NCBI GenBank assembly: GCA_946223075.1
Contig: CAMILZ010000003.1
Coordinates: forward strand, 1 to 64,000
Direction of reading: 5' to 3'
Length of the DNA stretch: 64,000 nucleotides
DNA from: an uncultured Dermabacteraceae bacterium
GTDB taxonomy: Bacteria > Actinomycetota > Actinomycetes > Actinomycetales > Dermabacteraceae
The notes under the pieces were generated by a model that was not told the origin of the DNA, ran no database searches, and was given only the letters and a program-made list of their open reading frames with translations. A program made the translations under genes and the position numbers. Positions 52,807 to 60,183 of the stretch are shown here, piece after piece. How positions within the stretch are numbered: position 1 is the first letter of the stretch; every line of letters starts with the position of its first letter.

Positions 52807-53509
52807 GCTTCCTCAGCGCGCTTTCGTAACGAGCCGCGACGAGCGGGGCGAGGGCGTCGCCCAGATGGTCGAGCACGACCCATCCCGCATGCTCCGCGCG
52901 ATCACGAGCCTTATCGAGCAAAAGCCCCGGCGCAGCGAACAGGGGGAGAACCGTGCCCGGCGCTTCGGCACTCTCGAGTCGGTCATTCAGGCGTGGGGCG
53001 CACGTCGCGAATCGCGCGTACACATCCCTGCCTATATGCGCCGCAAGGGTCGTGGCGAGCGACTCAACGGCGTCGTTCGCTCCGGGACGCGAGGAACCCA
53101 CTGCGAGAAGAACGATCTCGCCGTGCGATTCTTCGTTTTCGCCGCGCCTAAGGTGGGAGGCGAGCACCTCCGCAAGGTCCTCGCCCGTACCGATCACGTC
53201 AGCCTGAGTAAGCGCGATGCCATGGGCGCCCTTTGCCTCACGAAGCACGCTCGGGGCGTCCTCGGTGGCGTGGTAGGCCTCGGTGAAAAGCAGCGGCACG
53301 GCGATCGCGCAGGAGTGGCCCAGGTCAGCAAGCATTCCCGCCACCTCGGGTATCGACGGCGAAGCGAAATCCTCAAGGTAGGCCGGATGGGCCTCGACCC
53401 CAAGCATTGCGCCGGCAGCTGCCACGAGGGATTCGGTTGCCGCTGCGGCGGCAGGGTTACGGCTTCCGTGGGCAATGCCCACAAGGGCGGGGGCGGCACT
53501 TTTTGTCAT
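52787..53509 (-). CDS. cbiX: Sirohydrochlorin chelatase (CbiX/SirB family)
   Basis: A 240-residue chelatase: GIAHGSRNPAAAAAT at residues 11-25 (catalytic His), VPLLFTEAYHATEDAP with the second His, and a second repeat half LLAVGSSRPGANDAVESLA. It inserts iron into sirohydrochlorin to make siroheme for NirB. TAGGGT (53521-53516) ends 6 bases before ATG, so it may have a leaderless transcript. It converges on hemD with a 20-bp overlap. Confidence 0.88.
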   Translation of the reverse strand: MTKSAAPALVGIAHGSRNPAAAAATESLVAAAGAMLGVEAHPAYLEDFASPSIPEVAGMLADLGHSCAIAVPLLFTEAYHATEDAPSVLREAKGAHGIALTQADVIGTGEDLAEVLASHLRRGENEESHGEIVLLAVGSSRPGANDAVESLATTLAAHIGRDVYARFATCAPRLNDRLESAEAPGTVLPLFAAPGLLLDKARDRAEHAGWVVLDHLGDALAPLVAARYESALRKLSSREG

Positions 53510-53515
53510 GCAAAA

Positions 53516-53521
53516 ACCCTA
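53516..53521 (-). promoter_or_regulatory. -10 hexamer for a leaderless cbiX transcript
   Basis: TAGGGT on the minus strand ends 6 bases before ATG 53509. It lies in the 21-base gap after fetB. No Shine-Dalgarno site is present. Confidence 0.5.
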
Positions 53522-53530
53522 CCCGAGGTG

Positions 53531-54292
53531 CTATTTCTTCTCGCTTTCGGCACGCGCAGGTCGGCCATTCGCTACGGGGTCCGAGCCCCACATCACGAGG
53601 GCCGCGGCGATCGTGCCCGTTGCCATGATGCCCGCGAGCACGAGGAGCTGGAACCTCCCAGCCTCGAGTGGCGAAGCCCCAGCGAATACCGCACCGACGA
53701 ATGCCCCGGGCATCGTCACGATACCCGTCACGCGCGTTTGATCGACGTTAGGGATGAGCGCCTCGCTCATGGCTCTCGAGGCAATCGGGCGCACCGCCCG
53801 GCGATTTGTCGCACCGAGCGCGAGCCAACCTTCAATCTCCCCCCAGTGTTCAGCCGAATCTTGCGCGAGGCGGCGACCTGAAAGCGTCACGATGCTCATC
53901 GCGTTTCCCGTAATGATGCCGCCGAACGCGAGCAAGTTCTGCCCCGTGAACTCCAGCGCCCCCGTGAGAAACACGGCGAGAACGGAAACCGCGACTGCGG
54001 AAGTCATCGACACCGCCACGAGAAGAACCGTGTGCCTGTCGGCGCCAAGACGTTTCGAGGAGGTCCAAATCCCGAAGCCAAGCATCACGAGGAGCGCGAG
54101 GAAAACGTAGGCGACCTGCGTGATCGCGAGGCTCAGAACACTCGCGAGGATCGCGAGCTGCACAAGCGCTCGCAAAAGCGCGACGGCGGGATCAGCCCAC
54201 TGGTCCACTCCCCACACGCGCCTGAGCACGAGCGTGAGCGCGAGGCACAGTGCGAGGGCCAGCGCGGTCGCGATGAGGGCCGACGTGCTCAT
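53531..54292 (-). CDS. fetB: FetB-like ABC transporter permease (UPF0014)
   Basis: A 253-residue membrane protein with about seven helices. The family motif GMIxGN-like sequence is FGGIITGNAMS, and EGWLALGATNRRAVRPIASRAMSEALIPNVDQTRVTGIVTMPGAFVG is the diagnostic cytoplasmic loop. In E. coli FetB pairs with the ATPase FetA to export iron. No ATPase gene is next to it. AGGGG lies upstream of ATG 54292, 15 bases after metG, so it is likely cotranscribed with metG. Confidence 0.85.
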   Translation of the reverse strand: MSTSALIATALALALCLALTLVLRRVWGVDQWADPAVALLRALVQLAILASVLSLAITQVAYVFLALLVMLGFGIWTSSKRLGADRHTVLLVAVSMTSAVAVSVLAVFLTGALEFTGQNLLAFGGIITGNAMSIVTLSGRRLAQDSAEHWGEIEGWLALGATNRRAVRPIASRAMSEALIPNVDQTRVTGIVTMPGAFVGAVFAGASPLEAGRFQLLVLAGIMATGTIAAALVMWGSDPVANGRPARAESEKK

Positions 54293-54307
54293 GCGGCGCC
54301 CCTGACC

Positions 54308-56104
54308 TTACTCGCTTGCGACACCGAGACGCTCGAGCTCCTCTTCGATAATGCTCGGATCGAGCTTCTGGAAGATCGGCTTCGGCTTTGCAACCGGAGC
54401 GCCTACGACGACCTCGCGATGGCCCCAAGCGGGAACGTTCGTGTAATCACCCGTGATGATGGGGTAGGTACCGTCGGCATCAAGATCCTCGACCTCTTCG
54501 ATGCGCGGCATAGGGGCAATCTCAAGTGTGCCACCCAGGACCTTTTCGACCTGGTTCGCGGAGAACGGCAGGAACGGCGAGAGCATGGTGTTGAGATCCG
54601 TGACGGCCTGCGCGAGTACGTGCAGAATCGTCAGTAGGCGCGGGTGCTCCTCCTCGGCCTTGAGCTTGAACGGCTCGGTCGCCGAGACGTACGCGTTTGC
54701 TTCACCCACGAGATGCATAATCTCCGCGATCGCCTGACGCTGGTGGTGGGTGCGGATGAGTTTTCCGACGGTGTCAAAGCCCTCGGTGATCTTCGTCAGG
54801 AGGGCATTGTCGGCATCCGTCAGCTCACCGGCGGCAGGCACTTCACCCACATTCTTCGCGATCATGGCGGCGGTGCGGTTCACGAGGTTGCCCCATCCCG
54901 CGACGAGCTCATTGTTCGTGCGCGACACGAACTCGCTCCACGTGAAGTCCGCGTCCTGGTTCTCGGGGCCCGCGGCGGAAATGAAGTAGCGAAGAGCATC
55001 GGCCTGGTAGCGCTCGAGAACGTCGCGCACGTAGATGACAACGCCCTTCGAACTTGAGAACTTCTTCCCCTCCATCGTGAGGAACTCCGAGCTCACGACC
55101 TCCGTCGGAAGATTGAGCGTGCCGAGCCTGCCCGGCTCACCGCCCTTGCTGCCGCCGCCGTTGTGCGCAATAAGCTCGGCCGGCCAGATCTGCGAATGGA
55201 AGACGATGTTGTCCTTGCCCATGAAGTAGTAGGAGAGGGCCTCCGGGTCGTTCCACCATTTACGCCACGCCTCGGGATCGCCGGAGCGGCGTGCCCACTC
55301 GATCGACGCGGAAAGGTAGCCGATGACGGCGTCGAACCATACGTACAGGCGCTTCGTGGGCTGATTCTCCCAGCCGGGAACGGGAATGCCCCAATCGATG
55401 TCGCGCGTCATCGCGCGAGGCTTGATCTCCTTCAGGATGTTCTGGCTGAAGCGAATAACGTTCGGGCGCCACAGGCCCGTGGCTTCGCGTTCATCGAGCC
55501 ACTCGCCGAGTGCATCGGCGAGAGCGGGAAGATCAAGGAAGTAGTGGGTCGTCTCGATGAACTTCGGGGTCTCTCCGTTGATTTTCGAGACAGGATCGAT
55601 GAGGTCGGTCGGGTCGAGCTGGTTGCCGCAGGCATCGCACTGATCGCCGCGCGCGCCAGGAGTTTTGCACAGCGGGCATGTGCCCTCGATGTAACGGTCG
55701 GGGAGCGTGCGGCCGTTCGACGGGGAAATCGCACCGCGCGTGACCTTCTCGATCATGTAGCCGTTGTCGCGAACGGTCGTGAACATCTCGCGCACGATCG
55801 CGTAATGGTTGCCCGAAGTCGTGCGCGTAAACAGGTCGTAGGAAAGACCAAGGTTCACGAGATCTTCCACGATGATGCGATTGTTGCGATCGGCCAGCTC
55901 ACGCGCCGTGATGCCCTCGGCATCGGCGGCGACGAGAATCGGCGTGCCGTGTTCGTCAGTTCCCGAGACCATGAGCACGTCGTGCCCGGCCATGCGCATG
56001 TAGCGCGAGAAAACATCGGAGGGGACACCGAATCCGGCAACGTGGCCGATGTGGCGGGGTCCGTTTGCGTAGGGCCAGGCGACAGCAGAAAGCACAGTAC
56101 TCAT
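54308..56104 (-). CDS. metG: Methionyl-tRNA synthetase
   Basis: A class I synthetase of 598 residues. The HIGH motif is in GPRHIGHVAGFG, zinc-binding CPLCKTPGARGDQCDACG is near residue 142, and the KMSKS-type motif is KKFSSSKGVVI. A C-terminal extension of about 50 residues ends LGVASE. GGAG lies 5 bases before ATG 56104, and TAGAAT (56119-56114) ends 9 bases before it. It faces the UDP-glucose pyrophosphorylase gene across only 51 bases. Confidence 0.96.
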   Translation of the reverse strand: MSTVLSAVAWPYANGPRHIGHVAGFGVPSDVFSRYMRMAGHDVLMVSGTDEHGTPILVAADAEGITARELADRNNRIIVEDLVNLGLSYDLFTRTTSGNHYAIVREMFTTVRDNGYMIEKVTRGAISPSNGRTLPDRYIEGTCPLCKTPGARGDQCDACGNQLDPTDLIDPVSKINGETPKFIETTHYFLDLPALADALGEWLDEREATGLWRPNVIRFSQNILKEIKPRAMTRDIDWGIPVPGWENQPTKRLYVWFDAVIGYLSASIEWARRSGDPEAWRKWWNDPEALSYYFMGKDNIVFHSQIWPAELIAHNGGGSKGGEPGRLGTLNLPTEVVSSEFLTMEGKKFSSSKGVVIYVRDVLERYQADALRYFISAAGPENQDADFTWSEFVSRTNNELVAGWGNLVNRTAAMIAKNVGEVPAAGELTDADNALLTKITEGFDTVGKLIRTHHQRQAIAEIMHLVGEANAYVSATEPFKLKAEEEHPRLLTILHVLAQAVTDLNTMLSPFLPFSANQVEKVLGGTLEIAPMPRIEEVEDLDADGTYPIITGDYTNVPAWGHREVVVGAPVAKPKPIFQKLDPSIIEEELERLGVASE

Positions 56105-56113
56105 AGGTCTCCA

Positions 56114-56119
56114 ATTCTA
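56114..56119 (-). promoter_or_regulatory. -10 hexamer for metG
   Basis: TAGAAT on the minus strand ends 9 bases before the metG ATG. Transcription from it would give a leader of only a few bases. Confidence 0.45.
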
Positions 56120-56143
56120 CGACTTTTTGTGAGGGAGGGGCCC

Positions 56144-56149
56144 TATCCT
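56144..56149 (+). promoter_or_regulatory. -10 hexamer for a leaderless UDP-glucose pyrophosphorylase transcript
   Basis: TATCCT ends 6 bases before ATG 56156. The GGAGG in between is only one base from the ATG, too close to work as a ribosome site, which favours leaderless initiation. Confidence 0.5.
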
Positions 56150-56155
56150 GGAGGC

Positions 56156-57529
56156 ATGAGTTACGACAACGACACAAAGCCCACAGGCCTTACCCTCGCT
56201 CAGCAGAAAATGCGCGATGCGGGTGTGGCAGAAGCCGCTATCAATGTGTTCAGCGATTTCTACCATCAGCTCGAGCAGGGCGTCACCGGTTCGATCCCGG
56301 AAGAAACCATCTCCCCCCTCACCGAAGTGGATCGCCTCGCCGATGTTGAAGTCGATCCCGAGGTTGCGAAGGACGCCTTCTCGAAACTCGTCGTCATCAA
56401 CCTCAACGGTGGCCTTGGCACGTCGATGGGCATGGACCGCGCGAAGTCGCTCCTTCCCGTTCGCGATGGTAAGAGTTTCCTCGAGATCATCGTGGAGCAG
56501 GTACTCGCGGCACGTAAGAAGACCGGCGCGCGCCTTCCCCTGCTGTTCATGAACTCGTTCCGCACGCGCGAGGACACGCTCGACGTGCTTGCGAAGTACC
56601 CCGATCTTCAGGTTGGGGATCTTCCGCTCGACTTCCTCCAGAACAAGGAGCCGAAGCTGAGGCGTGACGACCTCACTCCCGTGGAGTTTCCGGAGGATCC
56701 GGAACTCGAGTGGTGCCCGCCAGGACACGGCGATATTTACACGGCGCTTCTCACCTCGGGTGTGCTCGATGCTCTTCTCGAGCAAGGCTTCCGCTACGCG
56801 TCGATTTCGAACTCGGACAACCTCGGCACGGTTCCTTCGCCCGAAATTGCCGGCTGGTTCGCCGCCTCGGGTGCACCGTATGCCGCGGAGCTGTGCCGCC
56901 GCACGGCCGCGGACCGCAAGGGTGGTCACCTCGCGATTCGCAAGTCCGACGGTCGCCTCATCCTGCGCGACACCGCCCAGACTCCGGCTGAGCAGATGGA
57001 CTACTTCACCGATGAGCACCGCCACCCGTTCTTCCACACGAACAACCTGTGGTTTGACCTCGTGAAGCTCAAGGAAATCCTCACCGAACGTGAAGGCGTG
57101 ATGGGCCTGCCGCTCATCCGCAACGAGAAGACTGTCGATCCTTCCGATAAGTCGAGCACGCCGGTGTACCAGATCGAATCGGCGATGGGCGCCGCCATCG
57201 AGGTTTTCGAAGGTGCGACCGCGATCGTCGTGGATCGCTCGCGTTTCCTTCCAGTGAAGACCACGAGTGATCTGCTGCTCGTCCGCTCAGACGTGTACGA
57301 CCTTAACGAGGACTACACCCTTGAGAAGGTCGTGGAGAAGGCACCTCTCGTGAAGCTCGCCGATGGCCCCTACAAACTCGTGGGTGACTTTGAGAAGCGC
57401 TTCCCGGGTGGTGCACCGAGCCTGAAGGACGCGTCGTCGCTCACCGTTGAAGGGGATTGGACGTTCAACGAGGGCGCCCGTATCGAAGGAGACGTCACTC
57501 TCGGGGCTGAGGGCGGAACTCTTCCCTAA
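56156..57529 (+). CDS. UTP-glucose-1-phosphate uridylyltransferase (eukaryotic-type UDPGP family)
   Basis: A 457-residue enzyme that makes UDP-glucose. VVINLNGGLGTSMGMDRAKSL near residue 79 is the nucleotide-binding LNGGLGT motif, EWCPPGHGDIYTAL is conserved, and SNSDNLGTVP binds the sugar. It is the UDPGP type, not bacterial GalU. ATG at 56156 has TATCCT 6 bases upstream. The open frame runs far upstream through metG antisense but is not coding. A repeat begins 6 bases after the stop. Confidence 0.93.
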   Translation: MSYDNDTKPTGLTLAQQKMRDAGVAEAAINVFSDFYHQLEQGVTGSIPEETISPLTEVDRLADVEVDPEVAKDAFSKLVVINLNGGLGTSMGMDRAKSLLPVRDGKSFLEIIVEQVLAARKKTGARLPLLFMNSFRTREDTLDVLAKYPDLQVGDLPLDFLQNKEPKLRRDDLTPVEFPEDPELEWCPPGHGDIYTALLTSGVLDALLEQGFRYASISNSDNLGTVPSPEIAGWFAASGAPYAAELCRRTAADRKGGHLAIRKSDGRLILRDTAQTPAEQMDYFTDEHRHPFFHTNNLWFDLVKLKEILTEREGVMGLPLIRNEKTVDPSDKSSTPVYQIESAMGAAIEVFEGATAIVVDRSRFLPVKTTSDLLLVRSDVYDLNEDYTLEKVVEKAPLVKLADGPYKLVGDFEKRFPGGAPSLKDASSLTVEGDWTFNEGARIEGDVTLGAEGGTLP

Positions 57530-57535
57530 CTTTCC

Positions 57536-57565
57536 CCCTGGATTGCATAGGGGTTGCGGGGGTTT
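57536..57565. repeat. Inverted repeat A, left copy
   Basis: GGATTGCATAGGGGTTG and the following CGGGGGTTT recur in inverted orientation at 60154-60183 with one mismatch and a one-base length difference. The copy starts 6 bases after the UDP-glucose pyrophosphorylase stop. Its G-rich end also forms a hairpin with 57588-57599. Confidence 0.85.
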
Positions 57566-57599
57566 GGGGCCGACACAGTGCGCGGATCCAAGCCCCCGC
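57556..57599 (+). terminator. Hairpin after the UDP-glucose pyrophosphorylase gene
   Basis: GCGGGGGTTTGG (57556-57567) pairs with CCAAGCCCCCGC (57588-57599) with one G-U pair and a 20-base loop. It lies 26 bases after the stop. There is no T-run. The left arm belongs to repeat A. Confidence 0.55.
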
Positions 57600-57645
57600 G
57601 GCTGTCTCGCCCTCGTTTCCCCCTCCACTTCCTCCTCCTCCCCTC

Positions 57646-57669
57646 CCGGATTGACGTACCGAAACGTAC
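57646..57669. repeat. Inverted repeat B, left copy
   Basis: A 24-base block beginning CCGGATTGACGTA and ending CGAAACGTAC matches the reverse complement of 60099-60122 at 22 positions. It ends 3 bases before the acetyltransferase ATG. Confidence 0.8.
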
Positions 57670-57672
57670 GTA

Positions 57673-58242
57673 ATGAGAGTCCCGAATGAAAGGCTCCGCT
57701 TGAGTTCGCCCTATTTGCGCTTACTTTGCGTTTCCGATGCTTCTGATGTTCTCGCCGCGTTCAAATCTTCTCCGGAGATGTCACGTCAGGGAGACGTCAC
57801 TGACGAAGCTAGTGCGTGCAGGTATGTCGAACGCCTCCTCGATCCTGAATCATCGCACCTCCCGTGGGCCGTTGCCCGGCCAGATGATTCGCTTGCTGGG
57901 CTCGTCGGTGTCGACATTGACGAAGGAAATCGAAACGGGTGGTTCTGGTATTGGATGAACGCCGACGAACGGGGCCAAGGTTGGATGCGCAGTGCGGCGG
58001 TGACCATCGCTGATTGGGCGCTGAATCAGGGCGGGGTGTACCGACTCGAACTCGGTCATCGCGTGAACAACCCAGAAAGCGGCGGCGTTGCCCGAGCAGC
58101 GGGATTCATCCGCGAGGGTTTGGAGCGCGAGAAGTTCCTCGTCAATGGTGAACGCATTGATGTGCTTACGTACGGTCGCCTCGCGACCGATCCCGTACCG
58201 GAGGGTCCTCGTCTCACGATCGTGTCGTCGGGCGCCGCCTAG
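57673..58242 (+). CDS. GNAT-family N-acetyltransferase (RimJ/RimL type)
   Basis: A 189-residue acetyltransferase. ERLRLSSPYLRLL opens as in ribosomal-protein acetyltransferases. LAGLVGVDIDEGNRNGWFWYWMNADERGQGWMRSAAV is the acetyl-CoA core with a variant GQGWM loop, and VNNPESGGVARAAGFIREGLER is the usual C-terminal part. Target unknown. ATG 57673 abuts repeat B, and no ribosome site is visible. It is the first gene inside the repeat-flanked patch. Confidence 0.8.
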   Translation: MRVPNERLRLSSPYLRLLCVSDASDVLAAFKSSPEMSRQGDVTDEASACRYVERLLDPESSHLPWAVARPDDSLAGLVGVDIDEGNRNGWFWYWMNADERGQGWMRSAAVTIADWALNQGGVYRLELGHRVNNPESGGVARAAGFIREGLEREKFLVNGERIDVLTYGRLATDPVPEGPRLTIVSSGAA

Positions 58243-58366
58243 CTCGCACTTCTCCATTTCCACATTTTTGAAACACCCGTTGCGCGACCTGTGGTGTTCT
58301 GGTCTGCTGTGTGATGTGGGCCTCGCTCGGGGGAGTGGGGTCATAGCGACCTGGATGGGGGAGTGT

Positions 58367-59047
58367 ATGCGGAGCGGGCTGGCGCGGGTTTTTGGTGCGT
58401 GTGGTGTGGTCTCGTTGGTGGCGGCGGGTGTTGTTGGTTGCGGTGGTGGGTCGTCTAGTGGTCCGACGCCTGCTGCGCAGTCGTCTGCGGTTTCGTCGAG
58501 TAGTGATGCTGGCGGTTCGGATGTGGGTGTCGTGAGCGATGGTGGGGGAGGGGTCTCGGGTCGTACGGCGAATCTGCCGCCGGAGAATGCGGCGCTTGAG
58601 GCTCCTGATTTCAGGGACTACACGGGTATTTCCTATGAGACTGATCAGGGCGCGCAGGAGACTGCGAGATAATTTTTTGATGCCATGTATTACGCCTATT
58701 CTACTGGCGATACAGCACCAATGGAAAGTGTTTCTGATCTACAGCAATGCAAAGTTTGTGCTGATGTTGCTAATGAGATCGAAGAATGGCGTTCGGAAGA
58801 ATCCTTCTTGACCCCTGCGAACTTGACTGAGATCGAACTATATGGTTTGCCGGATGACGAGTGGTACGAAGGTCGAACCCCAATATTCTATAGCTTCAAC
58901 CGCTCAGCGTTGGAAAAAATTTCCAATTCGAGTAAACAAAAAGCTTACGAAGAAAAACTTTTTGAGACCTCAGTTTTGCTTGAATGGCGAGATGGGAAAT
59001 GGATTGTCGTAGCGGCGGCGTGGGATCCGGGAGAAAATAATGCGTAG
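58367..59047 (+). pseudogene. DUF6318-family lipoprotein broken by an in-frame stop
   Basis: Reads as one lipoprotein of about 226 codons with a single TAA at 58670-58672. Residues 1-25 are a signal peptide with lipobox-like VVGC, then a Ser/Gly linker and PDFRDYTGISYETDQGAQETAR. After the stop the same frame continues FFDAMYYAYSTGD and SDLQQCKVCADV (CxxC), the DUF6318 core. The stop sits where Tyr (TAT/TAC) would be expected. ATG 58367 has GGGGGAG 3 bases upstream. Function of DUF6318 is unknown. It overlaps the next gene by 8 bases. A sequencing error is the main alternative. Confidence 0.75.
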
Positions 59048-60060
59048 GGTGATCACCCGACTCTGCCTAGGTATTTTCATCGCTGTAGTACCCATAATCA
59101 CCTCGTTGCCTAGCTTCGCCGATGAGAACGGGGATGTTTTCGATTCGACGACTGGAGACGGTGCTTTCGTTGTCGGCGGTTATCGGGGTGCTGATCCGAG
59201 ACGTGGTGGTTCGGTTGAGCGGCCGGTGGATCAGTCTCCTGGTGGGGGGCGAGGCGGTGTCGGATGGTCCGCGGCGGATCTGGTTGTCGGCGAGTGATCC
59301 TGATTTGGGGTGTCGTAGTGGTGGGCCGGATTGGGTTGTGGCGGCTTTGGTGAGTGTGAGTTGTACGGGTCTTCAGGCGGTGTGTCCTGTGGTGTTTCCT
59401 GGTGCTGCTGTGGTGGTGGGGCGTGAGGTTGATTCGGTGACAGGTGCTCCGGTGTTGGGGACGGAGCGGCTTTCTGGGTGTTCAACGCCATCGACGGGTG
59501 ATGGTGGTGGTGCGGTGGTGCCGGTGGTGTCGCAGGAGGATTTTCGCTCGCTGAGTGTGGAGCCGCTTGTGGCGCATTTGGGTCCGCCGGGGGATTGGAT
59601 TCCTGTGGGTGTGGACATGGTGGTGTGGGCTGAGTCGCGGGTGCAGGTGTTTGATGTGGAGATGCTTGGTCAGGCGGTGCGGGTGCGGGCGACGCCGGTG
59701 AAGTATCGGTGGGATTTTGGGGATGGGACGGTGCTGACGACTGTGTTTCCGGGCAGGCCGTATCCGGATAAGGATGTGTCGATGCGGTATGCGTTTCAGG
59801 GGTGGTATGAGGTGTCGCTTGTGACGGTGTTTAGTGGGGAGTTTTCCGTCAATGGTGGGGTGTGGCAGCCCATTGATGGGGTGGTGGAGGTGGAGTCGGA
59901 ACGTAAGTGGATGTATTCGGATGTGCGGCAGTCGCGTCTTGTGGGGGATGAGGTGCCTGAGGAGTATGTGGGTAATCCCGTGCGGGGTGTGGACACGCTT
60001 GGTCCGGTGAATCCTGATGCGCGCAAGGAGACACTGACGGAGCCGAGGAGAAAACGCTGA
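59040..60060 (+). pseudogene. Secreted PKD-domain protein, frameshifted
   Basis: The first frame (ATG 59040) gives a signal peptide, RLCLGIFIAVVPIITSLPSFA, and about 58 mature residues before a stop at 59295. The downstream frame, shifted by one base, runs open to 60060 and holds Cys-containing sequence, then a PKD-like domain: WDFGDGTVLT, MRYAFQGWYEVSL and a short acidic end. Together they form one surface protein of about 330 residues with a shift probably between 59250 and 59297. PKD domains mediate binding at the cell surface. In related actinobacteria such genes sit beside DUF6318 lipoproteins. Codons are G/T-rich, unlike the neighbours. Confidence 0.65.
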
Positions 60061-60098
60061 ACCTCTTAGTGGGCCGCGAGGGGAGCCACGAGGGTTTG

Positions 60099-60122
60099 GT
60101 GCGTTTCGCTACGTCAATCCGG
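60099..60122. repeat. Inverted repeat B, right copy
   Basis: GTGCGTTTCGCTACGTCAAT and the next CCGG are the inverted partner of 57646-57669 (22 of 24 identical). It lies 38 bases after the broken PKD gene. Confidence 0.8.
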
Positions 60123-60153
60123 TCGCGGGAGCGGGGTGTGAGGGGTGGGGATC

Positions 60154-60183
60154 AAACCCCCACAACCCCTATGCAATCCGGGG
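60154..60183. repeat. Inverted repeat A, right copy (spans the pdxY stop)
   Basis: Reverse complement reads CCCCGGATTGCATAGGGG then TTGTGGGGGTTT, matching 57536-57565. It encodes the last three codons and TAG stop of the pyridoxal kinase gene on the minus strand. Together with 60141-60150 it can fold into a G/C-rich hairpin. Confidence 0.85.

Noticed and set aside
55163..56155. Upstream extension of the UDP-glucose pyrophosphorylase frame
   Set aside because: It is antisense to metG; the family N-terminus starts at ATG 56156.
57536..60183. Insertion sequence or transposon
   Set aside because: No transposase, no flanking target duplication and no terminal repeats of an IS family; only the two inverted repeat pairs are visible.
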